From NCBI GenBank assembly GCA_945872225.1, contig CAMBZK010000002.1, positions 1 through 24,171 on the forward strand: DNA of 24,171 bases, written 5' to 3'. Source of the DNA: a candidate division TM6 bacterium UASB124. Its GTDB lineage: Bacteria > Babelota > Babeliae > Babelales > RVW-14. Both the position numbers and the translations under genes were made by a program. Shown one piece after another: positions 15,548 through 22,186 of the stretch (position 1 is the first letter of the stretch; the number at the start of each line of letters is the position of its first letter). The notes below the pieces were generated by a model, which worked only from the letters and a program-made list of their open reading frames with translations, was not told the origin of the DNA and ran no database searches.

Positions 15548-16688
15548 GCATCCCAAAAACTATACCCCCCTCATCCCCTTAGTTGGTTTCATAGCAGGCC
15601 TAACACTCCAGTTGCACCAGCAAGCAAATAGTCTGTTTTTTTGCTGTATAATCGCCCTTCTCGCCGCGATAGGTATGTGCTGGCGATATTGGCTGCGCAC
15701 CTATAGTTCACGCATGATACTCATCGCTACCCTTACCTGCAGTGCTGGCTACCTCATTGGGTCGTACCATGCAACAATATGGGAGCAAAAAGAGCGCGCA
15801 CTCATGAGCAGTACTTTTAATGTAACGGGTTACGTCAGCGATGTTGTGCCGCTCTTATCGCGCCCCTACCTGGCAGCTGTACACATCACTATCGAATCGC
15901 TCGAGCAAGCCGATAATCCACACAACTACCAGCAAAGCCTGCTGTTACATTATATCCCCTGCAAGCAAGCGCCCCCTGTCGGTGCCACCGCGGCATTTAC
16001 CGCTATTAAACCAGCCAAAAAACTTCCTGCTGGCGAATTTACACAATACGTGCGCAAAAATAACATCGTTCACCAACTGTTCAGCAAGCACGACATGGCT
16101 GCCTATAACTACACCGCAGCACCAGCCCTCACCCTACAAACACGCTGCCGACAATGGCTCAGCACCGTGCGAGCTCGTTTTTATCAAGGCATCATGGCAA
16201 CACTCTCCCCACTCAGCAAGCTGTATGCAGGGCTTATGTTTTTTGGCACTAAAGAGGCCGGAAGCGATGACATCAGAACGCTGTTTACCCGCTGGGGGCT
16301 GGCTCATTTTTTAGCACGCTCAGGGCTACATATCGTTATTTTTGTGTTTCTCGTATCGCTCTTACTCCGCGTGGTTCCAGTGCATAAGCGCATCAAAGAT
16401 CTTTTTTTGTTTATTATTTGCATCATTTACGACGCGTTGAGCTGGTCCAGCGTCTCTTTTTTACGTGCGTGGTTAATAGCTATCTTGATTATTGTACGCA
16501 AATTTTTAGGACGACACACATCGTACCTGCATCTTTTAAGCCTCAGTTGTATTGGCATTTTGGCTTATAATCCATGTCATTTAATAAGCTTAGATTTTCA
16601 ATTAACCTATGCGCTTACCTTCACCCTAACCCTTCTTGGCGACCTATTTAACAAACCAACAGCAAGCAAGCCTGCCCTAAAAGCATAA
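15540..16688 (+). CDS. ComEC/Rec2-like DNA-uptake channel, N-terminal part only
   Basis: The 382-residue product has three N-terminal membrane helices (~8-25, 31-48, 58-76), a soluble OB-like region (~90-195) and the start of the competence domain. Competence-domain signatures are KLYAGLMFFG, HFLARSGLHI (256-265), SVSFLRAW (304-311) and DFQLTYALTFTL (352-363). Normal ComEC proteins are ~700-800 residues and continue with more membrane helices and a metallo-beta-lactamase-like nuclease domain. Here the frame ends at a normal stop with a short Lys/Ala tail, and the 82 bases before the next gene contain no continuation. It may be a natural short form, a half of a split gene, or a truncated remnant. 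It starts inside the upstream YajC-like gene without its own ribosome site. Confidence 0.75.
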   Translation: MTKHPKNYTPLIPLVGFIAGLTLQLHQQANSLFFCCIIALLAAIGMCWRYWLRTYSSRMILIATLTCSAGYLIGSYHATIWEQKERALMSSTFNVTGYVSDVVPLLSRPYLAAVHITIESLEQADNPHNYQQSLLLHYIPCKQAPPVGATAAFTAIKPAKKLPAGEFTQYVRKNNIVHQLFSKHDMAAYNYTAAPALTLQTRCRQWLSTVRARFYQGIMATLSPLSKLYAGLMFFGTKEAGSDDIRTLFTRWGLAHFLARSGLHIVIFVFLVSLLLRVVPVHKRIKDLFLFIICIIYDALSWSSVSFLRAWLIAILIIVRKFLGRHTSYLHLLSLSCIGILAYNPCHLISLDFQLTYALTFTLTLLGDLFNKPTASKPALKA

Positions 16689-16770
16689 AAGCTTGAATCA
16701 TTGATCACCAAATCATTACCTTAAGCTGTCTTGTCCTTAATTATACTTATTCTATAGAAGGAGTTGCACG

Positions 16771-18297
16771 ATGGATTTTCGCGCACGAATACGCCTATTG
16801 GTTATATTTTTTTTACTGCCACTCTTCACGCACCACGTTGCCTACACAGCAGTCATGCCACGCGAGTGGAATTTTATGACATACATGTCAAACAACAACA
16901 ATCTTAATCGCTATGGCATCACCAATTTCAGGCAAATGGTACAAGTTGGTTCTAACGCAAACGTTAACCTGCTCTTACAAATGGACACCTTGGGACAAAA
17001 AGAAATTTCACGTTTTTATTTGGGTAAAAACAGCCCTGTCCTGTTATCAACACAAACAAACACGCCAACCAGCTTTAGTGGCACACGCGACAATTTAGTT
17101 GATTTTACACAATGGGGAACCAGTAATTTCCCTGCCGCAAAAACATGTCTTGTCTTGTGGAATCATGGTGCTGGCATAAAGGATCCAAGCATCTGGGGAC
17201 GCACACTTGATCACTGGCGCGATAATCTTTTTGTTATGAACAAAGAAACAGGGCTCATTGAGCTTGATCGCAGCAAACAAAAAAAACATGAACTACAACA
17301 ACAAGAAGAAGAACGTGGCATTGCTTTTAATGACGCTGCTTCGGCGTATTTAACCAATGAAGACCTCAAGGCAAGTTTAGAATATATGTCACTGACTATG
17401 CTTGGCGGTAAAAAACTCGACATTCTAACTATGGACGCTTGCCACATGGCCATGGTTGAAGTTGCTTCGCAAGTTAAAACAGCCGTTAAAATCATGGTTG
17501 CCTCAGAAGAAGTTGAGCCAGGAACGGGCTATAACTACGTGCCAGCACTCTCGATTTTTAGCCGGCCTGGCATTGATGCTCAATCTGCTGCAGTCCATTT
17601 TGTTGGGGCGTATCATGCAGAGTATCACAGCACACTCGGTGATTACACACAATCAGCCGTTGATTTAACTTACTGTGACGCATTAGAAGCAAGTATTTCA
17701 CGCCTTGCAAATAGCCTGATTGCACTCACTGGTGTTAGTAACGCCGGTGATCCAGTTGGCTTTAAAATGTTGCGCGATATCCGCTTTAACCGCTCGCTCA
17801 CCACTGAATTTTTTGATAACGACTACATCGACTTTGGGCACTTGTGCAAATCACTCATCACCCGCGCCCAAGCCTATTTAACCACCGGACTGCCTGGTGC
17901 TAGTGCCGCTACACAACGCCAGCTTGCTGATGCGTGGAATGCTATCGGCATTTCTGCTACCGAAAGTCTCACCATTTTACAGGTAATGGTACTTGCAAAT
18001 GCTGTTGGCAGAAATTTACGCAATGCGACTGGCCTTTCAATCTACTTCCCAATCACGAGTGTTCATAGTTCATATGCCAGAACTGAATTTGCAAAAAACA
18101 CCACCTGGCCAGCGTTCTTGGATAGATTTATTTACATGCGCTTTGGCGGCAAAAGCCCATCAACAGAAGTAACACACACAACCAAAGGCTGCTCTGAAGA
18201 TTGCACGCAAGCGTTGCCTTGCACAAAAATAAAAGAGCCTAAAAACGTGATTGTTAAAACACCATTCACGTACACAATAAGTATCCAAACAAGCTAA
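16771..18297 (+). CDS. Secreted C11 (clostripain-family) cysteine peptidase
   Basis: The 508-residue protein begins with a signal peptide (~6-27). The caspase-like C11 fold follows: WNFMTYMSNNNNL (33-45) as the first strand, LVLWNHGAG with catalytic His132, and LDILTMDACHMAM with catalytic Cys224. YNYVPAL, TGLSIYFP (420-427) and WPAFLDRF are typical of the family. A charged loop between the two catalytic residues (~158-184, with RSKQKKHELQQQEEE) is where C11 enzymes are often cleaved during activation. Three close cysteines occur near the C-terminus (474, 478, 484). GAAGGAG lies 7 bases before the ATG. The gene is followed by a strong terminator. Probable role: extracellular or periplasmic protein degradation, after basic residues by family habit. 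Confidence 0.85.
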   Translation: MDFRARIRLLVIFFLLPLFTHHVAYTAVMPREWNFMTYMSNNNNLNRYGITNFRQMVQVGSNANVNLLLQMDTLGQKEISRFYLGKNSPVLLSTQTNTPTSFSGTRDNLVDFTQWGTSNFPAAKTCLVLWNHGAGIKDPSIWGRTLDHWRDNLFVMNKETGLIELDRSKQKKHELQQQEEERGIAFNDAASAYLTNEDLKASLEYMSLTMLGGKKLDILTMDACHMAMVEVASQVKTAVKIMVASEEVEPGTGYNYVPALSIFSRPGIDAQSAAVHFVGAYHAEYHSTLGDYTQSAVDLTYCDALEASISRLANSLIALTGVSNAGDPVGFKMLRDIRFNRSLTTEFFDNDYIDFGHLCKSLITRAQAYLTTGLPGASAATQRQLADAWNAIGISATESLTILQVMVLANAVGRNLRNATGLSIYFPITSVHSSYARTEFAKNTTWPAFLDRFIYMRFGGKSPSTEVTHTTKGCSEDCTQALPCTKIKEPKNVIVKTPFTYTISIQTS

Positions 18298-18314
18298 TTG
18301 CTTCGCTCATTTGC

Positions 18315-18371
18315 AAAAAGAGATGGGGATAGTAAGCTGATTTTTTCAGCTTACTATCCCCATCTCTTTTT
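18315..18371 (+). terminator. Intrinsic terminator: perfect 26-bp hairpin with 5-base loop
   Basis: The arms 18315-18340 and 18346-18371 are perfect reverse complements, starting with A-run AAAAAG and ending CTCTTTTT, around a TTTTT loop. It lies 17 bases after the protease stop codon and 12 bases before the start of the uracil-DNA glycosylase gene. With A and T runs at its two ends it could stop transcription in either direction. Confidence 0.9.
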
Positions 18372-18383
18372 TGTGAGTATGCC

Positions 18384-19094
18384 ATGAATGCCGAAGAGCT
18401 AGCAAAAAAACGCGCCAACTATCTCTCCTTTTTAAAAAAACAGCCAAAAGGTTTTTTGTACCTTGATGAAAAACAAAAACCTGTTGCTGCAAAACATGCT
18501 GCTAAAAACGCCGATGAGCGCGCCAAAAATGCTGATGAGATCGATGCTTTAAACTGCAACTATCGTGACTGTACAGCATGCCCCCTTGGCTCACAGGGCC
18601 GCACCCAAGTTGTTTTTGGCAAAGGCTTGGCAGAAGCAACGCTCATGTTTGTGGGCGAAGGGCCTGGAAAAGACGAGGATCTGCAAGGTGCGCCGTTTGT
18701 TGGCCGCTCGGGCAAATTACTCACCCAAATTATTGAAGCGATGGGTTTGTCACGCGAAAGCGTTTATATTTCCAATGTGGTCAAATGCCGGCCACCAGAA
18801 AACCGCACCCCCCTGCCAAACGAAAGCAGCACCTGCAAAGATCTGTTACTGCTCAAAGAGATCGCGATCATCAAGCCTAAAATTATCTGCACGCTCGGCG
18901 CCACCGCAACCAAAGCACTACTGGGCGATGAGACTAAAATTACCGCGTCACGCGGCATGTTTGTCGAGTGGAACGGTACCCTGGTGTTACCGACCTACCA
19001 CCCTGCTTACCTGCTCAGAAACCCTGCCGAAAAACGCACGGTGTGGGAAGATATGAAAAAAATTATGGCCAAGCTTGCCGAGCTGGAAGCCTAG
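18384..19094 (+). CDS. Family 4 (Fe-S) uracil-DNA glycosylase
   Basis: The 236-residue repair enzyme removes uracil from DNA. Motif A is GEGPGKDED (91-99), followed by GAPFVGRSGKLL (102-113), VYISNVVKCRPPENR (127-141) and motif B HPAYLLR (206-212). The 4Fe-4S cysteines are Cys63 and Cys66 (CTAC), Cys135 (KCRPP) and Cys151. The first ~55 residues are a Lys/Ala-rich extension of low complexity. Start ATG at 18384 is the only reasonable one; its ribosome site is weak (GTGAG). Because a perfect terminator ends 12 bases upstream, transcription must begin within or upstream of that hairpin. It is convergent with the next gene. Confidence 0.93.
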   Translation: MNAEELAKKRANYLSFLKKQPKGFLYLDEKQKPVAAKHAAKNADERAKNADEIDALNCNYRDCTACPLGSQGRTQVVFGKGLAEATLMFVGEGPGKDEDLQGAPFVGRSGKLLTQIIEAMGLSRESVYISNVVKCRPPENRTPLPNESSTCKDLLLLKEIAIIKPKIICTLGATATKALLGDETKITASRGMFVEWNGTLVLPTYHPAYLLRNPAEKRTVWEDMKKIMAKLAELEA

Positions 19095-19121
19095 CCATAG
19101 TCTTACTGCAAGAAAAAAATA

Positions 19122-20264
19122 CTATCTGCGTGCACCACCACTGGCACCTCCTGGCCGAGGACCACCACTTGCACTAGCACTCGCGCCACCAGTACTAGCG
19201 CCACTGGCACGCCGATCAGGGCCAGATGGGCCAAGGATAGTTGTTTTGTATTCATTGATTGCATCAATAACTACTCGTTGAATGACACCAACCAATGGTA
19301 GCCAGCTAATTGACTCATCAGCATCTATAACACACTCAGCGAGTACTTGAGTAACCAATAAGTGGGAAAGCGCGTCAACATCAAGTACTCCATCAGGTAA
19401 TGAATAACCGACCTCTTTAACAGGCTTAGGGGCCCCATCAGGAAGCTTGAAACTTGACATTATCAAGCGGTGAGCAAACGCAGCATTGAGAAGAACCTTA
19501 GCCTTCCCATTAATCATTGCCATCCCTTCTGGTGACAATACTGGAACCAGACCAGACCCCTGGATCGTAGTTATTGTTACGCCAGGACCACACTCCTCGT
19601 CCATTGGGTCTATACTCAAAAATGCCACATACGGTAAAACAACAATAGGGGTAGTGTTAAGTAATGTCACTGAGGAAACTAAACGGTCAAAATCAGGTCG
19701 CGCTAGAACTGTTCGTGCTTTTTTCACAAAGGCAGTAATAACAGCTTGCATGCAAAACACAGAGAGCTCTCTAGTTCCAGGCTCTTCAAAACACTCATTA
19801 AGACAACGCGAAAATAAAAGAGGCATAGCTCGGACCATAGCACCTAGCTTGCGCAAAGGAGCAGGGGCATCAGCCTTTTCCCATAAATTAAGAGGGACAA
19901 TAAAACACTGCTTGCTTTCACCACGAGCAACAACATGAGATAAATCAATACGCCCAGTACAATAAACTTCTGCAACAAGTTCCTCGGCTCTTGCGGTAAT
20001 TCTCTCCTGACTGGACTTATCACAGACAGCTTTCGTCAGCGCCATGTAATATGGCTGATGGGTAGCTCCTGGGGAGCAAGAACAAACGACGGCACAGCCC
20101 ATCTCCGTTACTTCACCAGGAAGAACAAATAAAGCCTCTACCCTTTGGGCACCAGAAGCACTTGAGCCCCCGCCGCCTGCCCCACCAGAAGCACCAAAGC
20201 AAGACGTAAGACTTGTGAGTGAAAACAAACACGCTAAAACGTTAACGTTAAATATATTTTTCAT
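19122..20264 (-). CDS. Cysteine-rich putative lipoprotein of unknown function
   Basis: The 380-residue product has a signal sequence (~1-22) ending in LTSC, a possible lipobox with Cys22 as the lipidated residue. A Gly/Ser/Ala linker (24-38) follows, then a ~310-residue domain with eleven further cysteines (57, 61, 63, 81, 102, 120, 154, 158, 171, 225, 311). The Gly/Ala/Ser/Arg tail (~352-380) resembles the N-terminal linker. Eleven cysteines after the lipobox suggest disulphides, or metal binding by the Cys57/61/63 cluster. I do not recognise the family. The ribosome site is poor (AGG one base before the ATG). It follows the NlpC/P60 gene by 119 bases with no clear terminator or promoter between, so co-transcription is possible. 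Confidence 0.72.
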   Translation of the reverse strand: MKNIFNVNVLACLFSLTSLTSCFGASGGAGGGGSSASGAQRVEALFVLPGEVTEMGCAVVCSCSPGATHQPYYMALTKAVCDKSSQERITARAEELVAEVYCTGRIDLSHVVARGESKQCFIVPLNLWEKADAPAPLRKLGAMVRAMPLLFSRCLNECFEEPGTRELSVFCMQAVITAFVKKARTVLARPDFDRLVSSVTLLNTTPIVVLPYVAFLSIDPMDEECGPGVTITTIQGSGLVPVLSPEGMAMINGKAKVLLNAAFAHRLIMSSFKLPDGAPKPVKEVGYSLPDGVLDVDALSHLLVTQVLAECVIDADESISWLPLVGVIQRVVIDAINEYKTTILGPSGPDRRASGASTGGASASASGGPRPGGASGGARR

Positions 20265-20383
20265 ACCTGTTATGACCCATATTAACTATTTGCATAATCC
20301 AAAAAAACGTACGTCAGGCAATTTTATTCGATTGTGCACATAATTACCAGCATTACAGGAACCATCAGTCTTTTAGTGATTAC

Positions 20384-21496
20384 TCACAAACAACTTTTTG
20401 CTAAAAAATCATTCCGCATCATTTGTAATTTTTCCGGATCTGCTAGAAATGTACCGCATGAGAATTCGCATTCTTTTGTTGGATGGCCAGGAAAAAGCAC
20501 CATGCCATTTTTCAACTCATGCAACGGCACACCAAAACGCCCCTCAATTAGCGAGGAACAAACCTTTGGCGCTGGGCCAGAAATGCCGCTTGCTTCAATA
20601 ACATAATGCTCACCCTCAATTTCGCCAAGGCTCATTAAAATATGGTTTGGATTACCATTAACCAATGGTTTTAGAAAAAACACATCGCCACATTGAGCGT
20701 CAGCTGGCTCTCTAGGCGTAGAAAATAAGATCTGATCGCCAGCATTCCGTGGAATCAAGAGACCAAGGCTGTGCATCAATAAATAAATAAAACCCGAACA
20801 ATCAACGCTTGATGGCATTGATTCATAATGCTCCCCTAAAAAAGCACTTGTCCCACCCCAGCAATAAGGCATATCAATAAACTTTTTGGCATTAGCAAAA
20901 AGAGCTCGTTGTAAATCAACAGGACGCTCTACAGTTATTGGAATATAACGCACATCATCAAAAGAGACCTCGCCATCGCCACCATCTTCCTCGTCAAGCA
21001 ACACAACAGGCAATGTTGTTGCACTAGAATTAAAATCTATCTCGTTTTTACGAACAATTCCACCAAACGGCAACAATGATTCCCATCCTGATTCTAAAAA
21101 AACAGTATTGTCCGCATTTTGCATCACCCAAACAGATGCATTTTCGCAAACCACGGGACTAGGTATTAAGCAGTCACTTGGCATATACCCCTGAATTGGC
21201 ATCCAGCAACCCATCCTCTTATTAAAGTAAGGCTGCATAGGTAGCTCAACATACCACATGGGATCATTCATTTTATCGAGCACGCGCACCGGCATGCCAT
21301 AACAAGCTTGCGTATCAAGGGTCTTAAGCGACTTGCGGCCATCAGCAGGATGCGCCCAAGCCGGATAGGCAAATGGGCCAGCAACCTCAGCAGGCTCAGT
21401 CCAAAGACAAGCAACGGGTGCTTTCACCACATACCACTCTCCTGCCACAAGACTCCCACAAAACAATACGACTAGATGCCCCATTATTTTTTTCAT
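20384..21496 (-). CDS. Secreted SH3-like / NlpC-P60 peptidase (cell-wall hydrolase)
   Basis: The 370-residue protein has a signal peptide (~2-19, SLVAG/EW). Two SH3-like segments follow (~20-110 with SPLWTEP-like ACLWTEP and WYVELP; ~112-195 with SVWV), then an NlpC/P60 domain (~198-335). Signatures are MPYCWGGTS (209-217), SSVDCSGF with catalytic Cys233, IPRNAGDQ (248-255), CGDVFFLKP, NHILMSLGE with His285, and EASG as probable third residue region (Glu301). The family cuts gamma-D-Glu-meso-DAP bonds of peptidoglycan, in keeping with dapF in this window. ATG 21496 is preferred to the GTG at 21499; a run of seven G (21501-21507) is 4 bases upstream. It is transcribed away from the origin region. 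Confidence 0.9.
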   Translation of the reverse strand: MKKIMGHLVVLFCGSLVAGEWYVVKAPVACLWTEPAEVAGPFAYPAWAHPADGRKSLKTLDTQACYGMPVRVLDKMNDPMWYVELPMQPYFNKRMGCWMPIQGYMPSDCLIPSPVVCENASVWVMQNADNTVFLESGWESLLPFGGIVRKNEIDFNSSATTLPVVLLDEEDGGDGEVSFDDVRYIPITVERPVDLQRALFANAKKFIDMPYCWGGTSAFLGEHYESMPSSVDCSGFIYLLMHSLGLLIPRNAGDQILFSTPREPADAQCGDVFFLKPLVNGNPNHILMSLGEIEGEHYVIEASGISGPAPKVCSSLIEGRFGVPLHELKNGMVLFPGHPTKECEFSCGTFLADPEKLQMMRNDFLAKSCL

Positions 21497-21499
21497 CAC

Positions 21500-21659
21500 G
21501 CCCCCCCTGCTTAAGCCCCCTTATATCTTTATCAAAAGTAGCAAAGTAGTGAATTGCAAGGCAAGGGAAAGCACTGGAGGCGCAAACAGGCCTCCCATAT
21601 AAAAAACGCCCTCGACTGCCATTAATTTTCAAACCAGCAATAAATAGCCTGATTAATAC
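21500..21659 (-). other. 5' leader region of the NlpC/P60 gene
   Basis: This gene-free stretch carries a short hairpin (GGAGGC at 21576-21581 with GCCTCC at 21590-21595). No -35/-10 pair stands out. The promoter of the hydrolase presumably lies here or in the adjacent DnaA-box region. Confidence 0.35.
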
Positions 21660-21667
21660 ACATAGAA

Positions 21668-21722
21668 ATTGTGGATAACTTGTTAATAACTTGTTAATAA
21701 CTTGTTAATAACTTGTTAATAA
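21668..21722 (-). repeat. Left DnaA-box array: five 11-bp units
   Basis: One ATTGTGGATAA unit (21668-21678, containing the DnaA box complement) is followed by four identical CTTGTTAATAA units (21679-21689, 21690-21700, 21701-21711, 21712-21722). On the minus strand these read TTATCCACA once and TTATTAACA four times, at an exact 11-base period. Confidence 0.9.
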
Positions 21723-21820
21723 GTTATTTTGATCAGCTGAAAAAACCATGTAGATAAGCGATATCAAGAATCAATTATCTAATATATCGACTAGTTCGTT
21801 GTTTTTATGTTTTAGAAAAG

Positions 21821-21862
21821 TTATCCACAAGTTATCCACAAGTTATCCACAAGTTATTAACA
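21821..21862 (+). repeat. Right DnaA-box array: four 11-bp units
   Basis: TTATCCACA occurs at 21821, 21832 and 21843, then TTATTAACA at 21854, each separated by AG, so the period is exactly 11 bases. The orientation is opposite to the left array. Confidence 0.92.
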
Positions 21863-21920
21863 ATTATTTTTAACACTAAAACAATGAACAGATCAAATGA
21901 ACGAGGCAGTAAAAGCAAAG

Positions 21921-21929
21921 TTATCCACA
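21921..21929 (+). promoter_or_regulatory. Consensus DnaA box next to the unwinding element
   Basis: A perfect TTATCCACA, set apart from the array and followed by a short A run and the GC-rich tract GCGCGCCCC (21934-21942). Confidence 0.8.
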
Positions 21930-21942
21930 AAAAGCGCGCCCC

Positions 21943-21990
21943 TTATTATTATTATAATTAATATATTATTATAGAGTAATAATAGTAGGC
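21943..21990 (+). other. AT-rich DNA unwinding element with DnaA-trio-like repeats
   Basis: This 48-base stretch is almost wholly A and T and starts TTATTATTATTAT. The complementary strand read 3' to 5' is a run of AAT trinucleotides, the pattern of DnaA-trios. It directly follows a DnaA box and a GC-rich tract, the order described for the basal unwinding system. Confidence 0.65.
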
Positions 21991-22022
21991 GTTGTTGATA
22001 ACTTTTCAGCTTTAAAAACCTA

Positions 22023-22050
22023 TTGACAGATAGGCTATAAGCCCTAAAGA
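22023..22050 (+). promoter_or_regulatory. Candidate promoter of the nusA-infB operon
   Basis: A consensus TTGACA (22023-22028) is followed by a 16-base spacer and TAAAGA (22045-22050), a fair -10. The spacer contains a small inverted repeat (GGCT-ATA-AGCC). The transcript would have a ~130-base leader before nusA, in which I see no known riboswitch. Confidence 0.45.
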
Positions 22051-22186
22051 GGTGGCTGGAGGAGAGCTTCACTTTTTTGGGAAATCCGTTAGACTGGTGG
22101 TTATTCAAAAACTTAATTTTACAATAACGTGTCTATTTCATGTGGCTTTCATAAAAAAGCTTTCTAGCGGCAAAGGTTAAAATACA

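Larger units (their letters stand above)
21660..22005. other. oriC: Candidate chromosomal replication origin (oriC)
   Basis: The gene-free region holds five perfect DnaA boxes (TTATCCACA or its complement) at 21670-21678 (minus), 21821-21829, 21832-21840, 21843-21851 and 21921-21929 (plus). Five degenerate TTATTAACA boxes continue the same arrays, and a TTATCAACA variant lies at 21993-22001 (minus). An AT-rich element follows the last perfect box. Flanking genes diverge from it. DnaA boxes at this density next to an unwinding element are the defining content of bacterial origins. No dnaA gene is adjacent, which is common in reduced genomes. Function is inferred, not shown. Confidence 0.82.

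Noticed and set aside
15841..16314. Plus-strand 157-residue frame within the ComEC-like gene
   Set aside because: Out-of-frame shadow with Ser/His/Pro-rich composition; the overlapping frame carries ComEC motifs.
19486..19938. Plus-strand 150-residue frame opposite the cysteine-rich lipoprotein gene
   Set aside because: Composition is arbitrary and it lacks a start signal; the minus frame has an export signal and lipobox.
21668..21862. Possible CRISPR array or plasmid iterons
   Set aside because: Units are 11 bases with no unique spacers, so not CRISPR. Core matches the DnaA box and the flanks are chromosomal housekeeping genes, so a plasmid origin is unlikely.
21893..22108. Minus-strand 71-residue frame across the origin region
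   Set aside because: Its Leu/Ile runs come from translating the AT-rich unwinding element; no ribosome site, and it overlaps a DnaA box and the candidate nusA promoter.
22051..22186. Possible small RNA, SRP RNA or riboswitch in the nusA leader
   Set aside because: No conserved core of a known RNA family and only a four-pair hairpin near the promoter; nothing supports an RNA gene.
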